From: Ziziphus jujuba
Taxonomy: Eukaryota; Streptophyta; Magnoliopsida; Rosales; Rhamnaceae
Assembly (NCBI RefSeq): GCF_031755915.1
Contig: NC_083385.1
Coordinates: 19,691,001 to 19,755,000 of the forward strand
Reading direction: 5' to 3'
Length of the DNA stretch: 64,000 nt
Part shown: in pieces, positions 47,430 through 57,983 of the stretch
Numbering within the stretch: the first letter of the stretch is position 1
Layout: every line of letters begins with the position of its first letter
Program-made: the position numbers and the translations under genes
The notes under the pieces: generated by a model
What the model was told of the DNA's origin: nothing
The model's input: the letters and a program-made list of their open reading frames with translations, nothing else
The model's database searches: none

Positions 47430-48879
47430 TGTGATGCAAATCTTGTATTACCAAAACTTTATGCATCCAACCTAACCAGTCACTTTTTAGCTGAATCAAA
47501 GTGCATCAGAAATAGCATTATCTTGTGCCTAAAATTCTTCTTTAATTTTTTTTTTTTTCAATTTTTGCATATGCGGTAGCCATCAGAAATAGTAACTTTG
47601 TGTCTCTCGTTTTTTTTAAGGAAGGAAAAAGTAACTGTAAGATTTAATGACTAAATACAAATTTACTAATCACCAAGGTTGAAGTATTTCAAAGTAGATT
47701 ATTTCTTAAAAAGAATTTGTTGTTTATGAGCAAGTTCAAGGATTTTCACGAACTTATCTGTCTAGTTTAAGCTTTAATTGAAGTAATTATAAAAGGTATC
47801 TGAAACACCCTTAATATGGGATGGTTTAAGGAATCTTTATAATTTTTTAAGGATAAATTTAGAGTTATTAAATTTTTTTATCCAAATTTTGATATTTATG
47901 ATTTAATAATTTTTAAATAATTTATTTATTATGTATATAAGACAATATCAATTTAAAATTATTAAAAAATTACTACATAATTTGGTTATTGAAATTTTGA
48001 TAAAAAAAATTCGATGCTACAAGATAAAAAAAATTCGATACATGTAGCATTGCTCTTCTTTTTAATCAAATGCCACTGGGTTGTTTTTCTCCGGGGCACA
48101 GAGTCAAATCTTAATCAACTCTTTACTTGATTATTAACTAGTTACTGTAAAAAAAAAAAAAAAATCTTTACTCTAAACATATATTGTTAAAGTTATTCAC
48201 AGATGCCAGGATCAATTTCAGTATAACATTTTTGAAAAAAAATATTAGTAATATTTTTAACATTATAAATTAATTTTTTATTACTTACATCTCCGAAGTT
48301 TGATGAAAATTCATTAACAATTTAAAAAATATTAATTAAATCTCCGAAGTTTGTAATAATCATTATTTACCATTTTAGAGCTGATTTTTGAACAAATTCA
48401 TTTATAAAAACTCTATTTTATCTGTTAATTTCAAAATAAATATTAAAATTTTATTTTATGATTTTTTATATAATGATATATATTGAAATTGTGATTGATT
48501 TATCATTTTTTAATTCTATTGTTAATCATTGTATAATTAAAATTTGTCATAAATGATTTTTTTTAATATATATTATTATCTAGTGAATTAGAGAATAATG
48601 ATGTAATTTTTATTTTGATATATAAGAGTAAAATAGACTTTGGATAAATCAATTTTATTATAAAGAGATTTTTTTTATTTGACAATTCTCATAACTTATT
48701 GGAGGGGTCCCACAAAGGTAACTTTTGCAAGGGTAAAAATATATATATATATATATATATATACACACTAACATTCCCTCAATTTTGTTGATTTTGCAAG
48801 TATGACTTGTAATTTTATTAAATTACACAACAAAGAGAAGTGACTCACTAGCTTTTTCTGGTTATACAAACTTGCAGCC
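47430..48879. other. Intergenic AT-rich region between ABCF5 and the PPR gene
   Basis: No coding similarity. It contains poly(T) near 47,549, poly(A) near 48,150 and (TA)n at about 48,740-48,762. Confidence 0.5.
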
Positions 48880-48990
48880 AGCACAAAACAAAAACCATCA
48901 ACCCGCCGCCTGTTCTTTGCTTTTAACCTTCGTTCAACACAAAACAAAAACATCAACCCGCCGCTTGTTCTTCTGCTTTTAAGCTTCGTT
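48880..48990. repeat. Tandem duplication (about 56 bp) in the leader region of the PPR gene
   Basis: Two copies (48,880-48,934 and 48,935-48,990) share 'cacaaaacaaaaac', 'catcaacccgccgc' and 'tgcttttaa..ttcgtt' with few changes. They lie 350-460 bases upstream of the PPR start codon, probably in its promoter or 5' UTR. A splice-donor-like 'ttggtg|gtaagcc' follows near 49,048. Confidence 0.8.
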
Positions 48991-49339
48991 GCTCTCAGTC
49001 TCACTGACAATCAACAGCAAATACTAGGAACGAACACTCTTTTGGTGGTAAGCCTTTCCCTTTTCTTTCTTTTTCCTGTTCTAAATTTCACCAACAAAAG
49101 AAAAAAGCTTTTTTTCATTCATTTTTTTTTTTCCCTCCTATTGCAATCACGTTGTATGTTTGTTTCGGCGGAAAATTTTTCACGGCCAAGTCAATATTTG
49201 TATATGAAAATTGTTATATAAGAAATTGTTAAAGAAAAATAGGAGATTAAATTCTACCATTAAAATCAGCTGTTTTATGTGTGAAAAGCAGAAGAACGGC
49301 GTTTGGTTTGGTTATAATCCTTATAATCTAGATATAGCT

Positions 49340-51865
49340 ATGAGAAACTTCATACTTCACCTGAAACACTGTCATAGGATTACTTCTTCTCTCAATTTCT
49401 CCGCCTTAGCTGCCCATTCTCTTCAGCTATCAAACCCATGTTTTCCAATCCAAAAGCTTCGAACCAAAAAGCGTGCATTGGCCAACCTTTTGCAACTTCC
49501 CCCTTCAGACAAACCCCATTTGTACTACAAAAGAATTCATGGTCAAATTGTGGTGTTGGGTTTTCAGTATGACGTTTTTGTTGCCAACATTCAGTTGTAC
49601 TCCTACTCAAAGTGTAATTACCTTCGCGATGCGCGGAAAGTTTTTGATCAACTGCCTGAAAAAAATTTAGTTACCTGGTCCTCAATGGTTTCTATGTATA
49701 CCCGACATGGTTATAATGAAGAGGCATTGATGGTCTTCTCAGAATTCTGGAGAAGTTCTGAATGTGATGTGAATGAGTATATCTTAGCTAGTATAACCAG
49801 GGCTTGTACACAGTTGGGAGGGTTTGATCAAGGAGCCCAGGTGCACTGTTCTATTTTCAAGACTGGTTTTATCCAAGACGTCTATGTTGGTACTGCTTTG
49901 ATTGATTTTTATGCAAAATGTGGCATTATAGAAGAAGCAAGACTTGTTTTTGATGATTTAGTTATAAAAACTGCTGTTACTTGGACAACAATTATAACAG
50001 GGTATGTGAAAAGTGAAAGAAGTGAAGTCTCTTTACAGTTGTTTTTATGGATGACAGAAACTGATATTCTTCCTGACAAATTTGTCCTCTCTAGTGTTTT
50101 AAATGCATGTTCTATGCTTAACTTCATTGAAGGTGGCAAGCAAATCCATGCTTATGTGTTGAGGATGGGTATAGAAATGGATGTTTCAGTGGGTAATGTG
50201 CTTATAGATTTCTATACAAAGTGTGGTAACGTGCAAGCAGGGTTGAGATTGTTTAATCAGATGCTGATGAGAAATACTATTTCATGGACAACTATGATAG
50301 CTGGATACATGAAAAATTCATATGATTGGGAGGCCATGAAGCTATTTTCTGAAATGGCCAGATTGTGCTGGAAACCAGATGGATTTGCATGCAGTAGCAT
50401 TCTTACTTCATGTGGATCACTTGAGGCATTAGAACATGGGAGACAAGTGCACGCTTATACTATCAAGGTCAATCTCGAGATTGATGATTTTGTAAAGAAT
50501 GGTTTGATAGATATGTATGCAAAATGTGATTCCTTAAGTGATGCAAGAAAAGTTTTTGATGCTACGACTGATCATAGTGTGGTTTCTTACAATGCAATGA
50601 TTGAAGGATATTCAAGGCAGGAGAAGCTGTATGAAGCACTGGATCTTTTCCAGGATATGAGGCTAAGATCATTCCAGCCGAGCCTCTTAACTTTAGTCAG
50701 CCTTCTTGGTGTATCTGCTACTTTATTTGCATTGGAATTGAGTAAGCAAATCCATGGTCTCATTACAAAATATGGATTCTTTTTGGACCTATTTGCTTCC
50801 AGTGCTTTAATAGATGTTTATTCCAAGTGTTCATGTGTTAGGGATGCCAAACTTGTGTTTGATGAAATGAATGAGAAAGATATTGTAGTGTGGAATGCAA
50901 TGTTCTTTGGATACACCCAACAGTTAGAAAGTGAAAAGGCTTTCAAACTTTATTCTGATTTACAGTTATCAAAACTAAAACCTAATGAATTTACTTTTGC
51001 TGCATTAATCACGGCAGCCAGTAACCTAGCAAGTCTCCAGCATGGTCAACAGTTCCATAATCAGATCATCAAGATGGGTCTGAACAATGACCATTTTGTC
51101 ACAAATTCCCTTGTGGATATGTATGCCAAGTGTGGAAGCATTGAAGAGGCTCGCAAAGCATTTACTTCTGCAGTTTGGAGAGATGTTGTCTGTTGGAATT
51201 CCATGATATCAACATATGCACAGCATGGGGAAGCAGAAGAAGCTCTTAAGATGTTTGAATGGATGATTAAGGAAGGAATAAAACCCAACTATATCACATT
51301 TGTGGGTGTGCTATCAGCGTGTAGCCATGCAGGGCTTGTCAGAGATGGACTTCATCACTTCAACTCAATGGACCACTATGGAATTGAACCAGGAACAGAT
51401 CATTATGCTTGCATAGTTTCTCTTCTGGGTCGTTCTGGAAAGCTATTTGAAGCTAAGGAATTTATTGAGAAGATGCCAACAAAACCAGCTGCAGTTGTAT
51501 GGCGGAGCTTGCTAAGTGCATGTACAGTTGCAGGCAACGTTGAATTGGGCAAGTATGCGGCTGAGATGGCTATTATGAGTGATCCAACTGACAGTGGATC
51601 GTATATATTACTTTCAAATATTTTTGCATCTAAAGGCATGTGGGTAGATGTCAAAAGGGTAAGGGAAACAATGGACTTTAATGGTGTAGTAAAAGAAACT
51701 GGGCATAGTTGGGTTGAAGTGAATAATGAGGTTCATAAGTTTGTTGCAAGAGACAGAGTTCATAGTGAGGCTGATATGATTTTTTCAGTTTTGGACAATT
51801 TGATTCTACAGATGAAAGGGTCAGGGTATGTGCCTGATACAACAATGCTTTTGATAAATGATTGA
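49340..51865 (+). CDS. Pentatricopeptide repeat protein, PLS class with E domain, ortholog of At4g39530
   Basis: Intronless, as usual for the family, with 841 codons from the ATG at 49,340 (MRNFILHLKHCHRITSS). The Arabidopsis protein At4g39530 has about 834 residues. A second in-frame ATG at 49,277 would add 21 residues, and the frame before it opens without an ATG. The basic, Ser-rich N-terminus looks like an organelle-targeting peptide, most likely mitochondrial (inference). Repeated units such as NVLIDFYTKCGNVQAGLRLF, followed by NTISWTTMIAGYMKNSYDWE, show alternating L, S and P motifs across about residues 75-710. The E/E+ part starts near KMPTKPAAVVWRSLLSA and continues with SGSYILLSNIFASKGMW and VHKFVARDRVHSEADMI. 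There is no C-terminal DYW deaminase domain. E-class PLS proteins bind specific organelle RNA sites, often for C-to-U editing with a DYW partner. The target cannot be read from the sequence. Confidence 0.94.
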   Translation: MRNFILHLKHCHRITSSLNFSALAAHSLQLSNPCFPIQKLRTKKRALANLLQLPPSDKPHLYYKRIHGQIVVLGFQYDVFVANIQLYSYSKCNYLRDARKVFDQLPEKNLVTWSSMVSMYTRHGYNEEALMVFSEFWRSSECDVNEYILASITRACTQLGGFDQGAQVHCSIFKTGFIQDVYVGTALIDFYAKCGIIEEARLVFDDLVIKTAVTWTTIITGYVKSERSEVSLQLFLWMTETDILPDKFVLSSVLNACSMLNFIEGGKQIHAYVLRMGIEMDVSVGNVLIDFYTKCGNVQAGLRLFNQMLMRNTISWTTMIAGYMKNSYDWEAMKLFSEMARLCWKPDGFACSSILTSCGSLEALEHGRQVHAYTIKVNLEIDDFVKNGLIDMYAKCDSLSDARKVFDATTDHSVVSYNAMIEGYSRQEKLYEALDLFQDMRLRSFQPSLLTLVSLLGVSATLFALELSKQIHGLITKYGFFLDLFASSALIDVYSKCSCVRDAKLVFDEMNEKDIVVWNAMFFGYTQQLESEKAFKLYSDLQLSKLKPNEFTFAALITAASNLASLQHGQQFHNQIIKMGLNNDHFVTNSLVDMYAKCGSIEEARKAFTSAVWRDVVCWNSMISTYAQHGEAEEALKMFEWMIKEGIKPNYITFVGVLSACSHAGLVRDGLHHFNSMDHYGIEPGTDHYACIVSLLGRSGKLFEAKEFIEKMPTKPAAVVWRSLLSACTVAGNVELGKYAAEMAIMSDPTDSGSYILLSNIFASKGMWVDVKRVRETMDFNGVVKETGHSWVEVNNEVHKFVARDRVHSEADMIFSVLDNLILQMKGSGYVPDTTMLLIND

Positions 51866-53092
51866 TAACCAAATTGTGATCATGAGCTCATGATGTCTGC
51901 TATTGAAAGCCGGAAATCAATAAAATCTGCATCTTACAATCCCATGATTGTAAGATTGAAGAAATTCATATCCAATAGCCTAACTTCTCCTGAAATAGAT
52001 CTTTTTGTTGGTGTCCGTGGACTTGTGTGGATGTTTCCTTTTGGTTTTGTCTGCAAAGCGGTTAGATGCATTTTTGTTGTAAAGGTGCTACATGCCTTAG
52101 ATTTAGCAAAGAATGCCTGTTTAAGAAGCTTGTAGAGACCAAGATAGTACATAAGGTTGAGAAATTGACAGGTGACTCAGAAATACTGAGCTGCAGGATA
52201 TTGGTTAAGGTGTTACTGTGTTCTAGCTGCAAATACCAGTTTAAGGATTTAGTAGAGAAATTCCACTGCAGAACAAGATCTTAAGAAATTTGCAGGTAGC
52301 TCAGTAGTTAAACTATTTTTGAAGAAAATATCAATTTTTGGATATATAAAGTAGAAACATGTTTAGTGTTTTTGTTGCTTTTTAGTGAACACGAGATTAA
52401 GAGCTACAGAAAAAAATTACTTTCCATGCAGACATTTGAGAACAGAAAATTCTATGGATATGCGACTCGAACTGCACATCTTATTGGTGCATCGTATCTC
52501 TTACAATATTAGGAATCAAGATCAACAAATGTATTTATAAATATGTTCTCTGAAAAAGAAAAATGGAAGGTTTCATCTTAAATTGTTCAGTGGCTACCGT
52601 AGAATACCCATTTAATATAATGAGAGTCTTGGAGTTTTATCTTAGTTAAAATCTGAAAAAGGAAGTGAATTTCTACCAGTAACTGGGATTATAGATCTTC
52701 AATCGAGAGATGCTCACAATAAAATAAAACTATATCAGGTTTGGTTGAGTTGGGGGTGTTTTCTTTTGGTTGAGTCGGTGGTGTTTTCTTTTGATATATA
52801 AATGCTTGATGATAAAGGGCATGTTTTGTTTTGAGATATAAATGTTTGATCATAAATGCTATGTTTGTCGTATTATAATTTATATTTAGTTACACTATTT
52901 TTGTGAAGAACAAATAACTTAATGGAGTATTGAACTACAAAAAACCCTCTATGAAATTTGTGATCTTTTGTATGCTGCATCATTCTTTGAAGAATGGTAT
53001 CAAATTTCTAATGGTGTTTTTTTTTTTCTTTTACTGTGTATTCTTACTGACTACATTTAAATGTTCTGTGATTTGTTCTAGTAACTTGAACT
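51866..53092. other. PPR 3' region and PDCD2-like 5' region
   Basis: AATAAA at 51,919-51,924 may end the PPR transcript. A small duplicated segment ('gtgttttctttt', then 'atataaatg') lies at 52,745-52,865. 'atttgttctag' ending at 53,081, 11 bases before the PDCD2-like ATG, looks like an acceptor for a 5' UTR intron, so this gene may have an upstream non-coding exon in the interval. Confidence 0.45.
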
Positions 53093-55721
53093 ATGGGTAA
53101 GGTCCTTCTAGGCATGCCTGGACCATGGGCAGATGATTATTGGGAACCATCTGATCATTATACAACAAAAATTGGGGGACTGCCTGTGAGTATTAGTATA
53201 AGTCCAGCATAGTCTCTTGTCTTCTTGGAAAATGGTGTTTTTAAATTCTAAACCCCTTTACTTTCTTGCTTACTGACAGGACTGGCCTCTTCATAAGGAG
53301 GTCCTGACACCTGGATTGCTTGAGTGTAGTACATGCAAAAGTAAACTGAGTCTCATTTCACAGGTTTAGCATTCTGTAAAGTAACATGTTCTTAATATTT
53401 GAAGAACATAAGCAGGCACTAACCGATTATTTGTTTTCTTCCAGGTTTATGCTCCAATTTCAAGTAAAAACGTAAAGATTGAAGAGCGTGTTATTTATGT
53501 TTTAGGTTGTGTCAAACCAGACTGTGGGAGTACTCCTCTTAGGTCCTTATTGAAATCCTCCAATACTTTTAGAAATTGAATATTGTCAGTGTAATAATTA
53601 GACTGTCATGCTTTCTTTATTTTAACTATTTTATCTGGTGCCATACAGCTGGCGAGCTCTCCGCATTCAGAAACCAAACAATGTGGAGAAATCAAGCAGC
53701 TCATCTGGTGGAGTGGTCTGTCCAACTGCAGCATCTGTATCACTTTCAAAGACCAGCATGTGGGAGGATTTGGATGATGAAAGTGATGAAGAGATGGATC
53801 TGAAAGAGTTGGGTAAAGCACTTAATGATGCTGCAACCTTGGCATCTTGTGCCTCTGCCAAGAAGCCATGTAGTAACCATTCAAGCTTCGTGTCAAGAGT
53901 GATAGATACTGAGATACCTGGTATAGTTATCTTGTTTTCACAGATCTTCAAGATTCCCTTCCGCGTTTTGTTACCTAGTTTTTTTTTTTTTGGCAAAGAG
54001 TGGAGGTTGGCTGGGTCAACAAAAGCCAAATGTGATATAGCATCCTTCAAATTTTTTGGATAATATATGTCTTGGCTTGGTTGGACCTCATGGAGATGGA
54101 TCCTTTTTTTATTCATACATTGTAGCATGGCAGTGTTTTCTATTACAGTTTCCGACTCTTCTTGGCAGTTTAGCCATAAAGAAATTGTTTAGTTGACCTA
54201 AAATAAACAGAAGTTGAGATTTTCCTAAGTTAGGAAATATTGAATGTGATTATAGAGAGATTCAAGAATGCTTTAATTCATTATTTCAAAAATGAAAAGA
54301 GGAAAAGTAATCAGAATTAATTTACCTAGACATTTATATGGTTTCATTGAAATATCAATGAACCGGCAAAAACATTTCACACATGCTGAACTTAGTGGTG
54401 TTAAACTTTAATTTCTTCCTATTCTACTAACCAATCATGTGGTGTGTGTTCATGCACAACATCACATGCTCGTTTGCAATTTTACTTTCACCTTTGTAGT
54501 TTTCTTCAAAAAATTTTGGAATAGAAAAGGGGATTTTTGGGGTTGACTTGATTTGAGTTTGAGCTTGATTTCTCATTTTTTGCAGACTTGGAATTTCTGA
54601 TTATTTTTTAGGGTAACCTAATTTTACTTGGTTCACATGTTTGTCGGTTGCAGTGTTACCTTGTTTTTATATATGCATGCAAGAAGAGTCATCTTCGAAG
54701 GATGTCATTTCCATATGTTCAAAATACTCATCACTTTCCATCAAGGAGAACAATGATGAAGTTGAAGATCATATACAAGAAGAAACGTGGGCTAAGGAGA
54801 CTTATGAATATGATAAAGCTTTAACTGCTGATAGGACTTACCTGAAGTTCAAGAAGAAATTAGATGCATTCCCAGAGCAATGTTTTAGGTATTCACTCAC
54901 TGAAAATCAGGAAATAGGTGATTATTCTGGTTTCACTAGGAGCTTGTTAACATAGTTAGTTATATAGAACTTGTTTGCAGAGTTCTTGTTTGACCTCAAA
55001 TTGGAACCTTAGGCTTCTCATTTTTGGCATTAATGAAATCGTAGATTTTTCTAAATCTGTGAAGCAAGCATTTGTTAGCATTCATCTTTTTTACCACCCA
55101 TTTCCTTGTTTAAAACTTGTTGGAACATCTTTGCCCAGATACTTATACGGTGGAAAGCCACTGTTGGCTACAGCAGAGGAAGGGGACCCTGGTAGGTGCA
55201 AGACATGTGGTGGGTCAAGGCACTTTGAGATGCAACTAATGCCTCCCTTGTTATATTTTTTACTCGAAGTGGCTGACAATGTTCAAAGGCAGTATTTGGA
55301 GAGCTGGAGCTGGATGACACTCGTAGTGTATACCTGTTCCAATGTAAGTTTTAATATGTTTTAGTTACTTTGAGTTGTAAGTAAGCGTTGTAGGTTTTAT
55401 CTTATTTTGTCCTTCATGGACTCACTAACATACCCTAGCAGCGTAGATAGTAAATTATTTTTAAGTACATATATATTTTTTGGGTATGTTTATAATATAT
55501 ATACATGAAACTGCATATATGTTTAGTTTTTTGATCGTTATTTGTAATCATCTTTCTGACTGTTCTGTTCTAATACCCCACCATCCTTATTGCAGAGCTG
55601 TTCAGTGCCTCTAAAACAGGACAGGTCCAACAATGAAGATTGGATTGTGGCAGAGGAAGCAGTTTTTATACAATATGAAAATTCCGAGCTTGGGTCAGTA
55701 AAACTTGGCTATTTATCATGA
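53093..55721 (+). CDS. Programmed cell death 2 (PDCD2)-like protein
   Basis: Seven exons: 53093-53185, 53280-53363, 53445-53542, 53649-53920, 54654-54888, 55139-55343, 55596-55721. They give 370 residues with GT-AG introns in consistent phase. The N-terminus [20 protein letters not shown], followed by KIGGLPDWP, is the typical opening of plant PDCD2-like proteins. Cys pairs at 47/50 (CSTC) and 81/86 (CVKPDC) form the zinc-binding N-terminal region. An acidic linker ([15 protein letters not shown]) separates it from the PDCD2_C domain (about 255-330: [20 protein letters not shown] at 281-286 and [11 protein letters not shown]). In animals and yeast, PDCD2-family proteins act as dedicated chaperones or assembly factors for ribosomal protein uS5 (RPS2), and a similar role is inferred here. 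The last codons (KLGYLS, stop) fall inside DNA homologous to the flank of the neighbouring kinase copies, so the extreme C-terminus may be altered. Confidence 0.92.
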
Positions 55722-56020
55722 GCAGTTGGGTCACGTTGGGAAGGAAGGGCAGACTAGCACACTATGTATGTGATTTTTTTATAGGCTCTTCAAGTATTTG
55801 TGCAAGTAAGGGTGGGCATTTGGTGCCTTTTCTTATTTATTTATTTATTTTTTCTCCCTTTCTTTTTAAAACTTGGCTACTTATAGTGGTGGAGTTGCAC
55901 CAACTATTGCTGTATAGTTGTACAAGAAATTGAATGTAGATGGTTTTGAATTCTTTTAATAACATAGCACAAGTTTGATTCACCCGAAATTTCATTGTTT
56001 GGTACAGGGGTGGACTGTAG
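55695..56020. repeat. Duplicated upstream flank of a lost kinase copy, overlapping the PDCD2-like stop codon
   Basis: The stretch from 'aaaacttggctatttatcat' onwards aligns with 57,066-57,340, the 5' part and upstream flank of the decayed kinase copy at 56,157-57,137. Shared landmarks are 'cttatcatgagca'-like sequence, 'tatgtatgtga', 'aagtatttgtgcaa', 'aacttggcta' and 'gaaatttcattgtttg'. A shorter stretch near 57,690-57,780 is a third relative. The unit spacing is about 1.36 kb. The kinase coding part that should lie to the left of 55,695 is gone and the PDCD2-like gene abuts instead. Confidence 0.7.
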
Positions 56021-56156
56021 GATAAATGAATGCTTTATTTCAATTTTTTTTTTTTTTTTTTAAATTTGTTATTTCACACAAATACAAAGCCATTTTTAGA
56101 AGGGTTACTGCATATGGATGAGGAGCACAAAATAACTTCAGAAAACAAACAACAGA

Positions 56157-57137
56157 TAAGCCGCAAGTTGCTGTGGTGTGGGGTTGTGGATCCAGGCTAG
56201 TTCTTTTGCCACATCAATCATCAATGGCGTGTATTCATTCTTAGAGAGGATGCATGTTATTGCCAGATAATGAAAAGCTTGCAGTTTCTTCATTCCATTA
56301 TTATTAATTACTCATTCCTCTTCCAAAATTTTATGATGCACTATTTCATTCCATGGTTCTCTTGAACAAACTCCATCAAATTTGTTGATGGACACTGGCA
56401 GAGATACATCAGATTGCTCTGTAACAAATTATGTATGCATGTACTCAGGGTCAAGGAATCTCACTGCCCAGCCAATTGATCTTCAACACCCATCTCACCC
56501 TCAGGAATGGATACAGAGAGTGAGAAATCACATAATTTTGGAACAAAATCCTTGTCTAATAAAAGATTTGAAGGTTTTACATCCCGATGGATGACAAGCC
56601 TGGAAAATGCAGCATGGAGATAAGTAGTGCATAGGTAACGCCCTTTGCAATTCTCAGCCTCTTCTTCCATGGAAATGATGAGCCATTGCCATCAACAGGA
56701 CCCATGCCTCCGTATTTGTTGAGAGGTCCATTCTCTGCAGCTTCATAAACTAAGGCTGGAACAGGAAACTCGACGCAGCAACCTCATAGTTTCAGAACCT
56801 GATTGTGGCTGCTCATTTGCGATGCTATTGCTATGTCTTGGCATGCCTTGGAAGCATAATTACCATTAAACTTCTTGATTAAAATTAGGCAGTTGTATAA
56901 AAAAGCCCTGAACCACTCATCTTTCTCACCAGTAGTAAAGCAAGGTGAGTAAAAGTTGTTTGTGGCTTTCCGGAGTTGTTTGGCAGAGAAGTTACTTATT
57001 GGATTACACCTACCATTCCCAGTAGATATCAGCTCCTCCAATACTATGCCTCCATTCTCCACCATGGCAAAACTTGGGTGCTTATCATGAGCACTTGGCA
57101 TCTTGGGAAAAGAAGAGTAAATAATAGCACCCTTCAT
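56157..57137 (-). pseudogene. Decayed tandem copy of the ZED1-like pseudokinase
   Basis: The N-terminal frame (57,137-56,784) reads MVENGGIVLEELISTGNGRC and SAKQLRKATNNFYSPCFTT, then DIAIASQMSSHNQVLKL and a stop. The central part shows PVPALVYEAAENGPLNKYGG and [12 protein letters not shown] in one frame. A shift then leads to [35 protein letters not shown] and a stop near 56,461. The activation segment and much of the C-lobe are shortened. The end (KELAWIHNPTPQQL) is recognisable to 56,157. It keeps the catalytic-loop HRD and the Asp of a DFS motif, both altered in the intact neighbour. Multiple frame breaks make it a pseudogene. Confidence 0.88.
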
Positions 57138-57479
57138 ATGTATGTGAATTGTTATAGCTTCTTTAAGTATTTGTGCAAATATGAGCGGGGCATTAGGTTC
57201 CTTTTTAACTTGGCTACTGAAAGTGGTGCACCGATAATGATTGTTGTGTATAATTCTTATTAAACGAAGTAAAAGTTTGATTCACTTGAAATTTCATTGT
57301 TTGATACAGGGTTAGAATCAACTTAGGATAAATAAGGCTGCTTTTATTATTGTTATTATTATTTATTTTATTTTTCAAAATTTTTTGTGTGGTTTCACAC
57401 AATCGCAAATCCATTTGTAAATGAGATACTGCATATGGATGAGGAACACTAGACCAAAAAAAATAAACAGAGAACTCGT

Positions 57480-57610
57480 AAGGTGCTGAGGCACAGTCGT
57501 GGAACTGTGGATCCGGGCGAGTTCTTTTGCCAAATCAATCAAAAATGGCTTATGTTCAACCTTGATTTGAATGCATTTCACTGCCAGATTCACAAAAGCT
57601 TGCAGTTTAT
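57480..57610 (-). pseudogene. 3'-end fragment of another ZED1-like kinase copy
   Basis: KLQAFVNLAVKCIQIKVEHK and LAKELARIHSSTTVP match only the last 35-45 residues of the intact gene (FLNLGLKCTQDG, VAKELVRIHSSTPAP). The rest of this copy is missing, so it is the remains of a third tandem unit lying between the intact gene and the larger pseudogene. Confidence 0.8.
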
Positions 57611-57983
57611 GCTCTTAGTAATCACTCCTTCCCAATATTTTTTAATCCACAATTTCATCAATCAGCAATTACATACCTTCATATGCATATGTGTATGTAC
57701 GTGGATTATAGCCTGCCTTTTTAAGTAACTGGGCAAGTATGGGTGGGTCATAAATCAGGGACCTTTTTAAATTGGACAACTATGATCATTGTTGTTCTTC
57801 ACATATACATCTAAAATATGAAAATGAGCACAATTAAAATATATAGTTTTTTTTTTTTGAAAAATACAAATCAGCACGAGGAACGAATTGCTTAAGATAG
57901 TTGAAGGCTTGATATGCATATATATAGAGAAATAATAATATGCACATATATATGCAGGTGAGACATAATAAAAGGTTAAGGTA

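Noticed and set aside
49211..49339. N-terminal extension of the PPR frame
   Set aside because: The frame opens without an ATG. The family N-terminus and length fit the ATG at 49,340, with 49,277 as the only alternative.
54975..55364. Separate 129-codon gene at the end of the PDCD2-like locus
   Set aside because: Its second half is exon 6 of the PDCD2-like gene. The first half is intron, as the acceptor at 55,138 and the PDCD2_C motif show.
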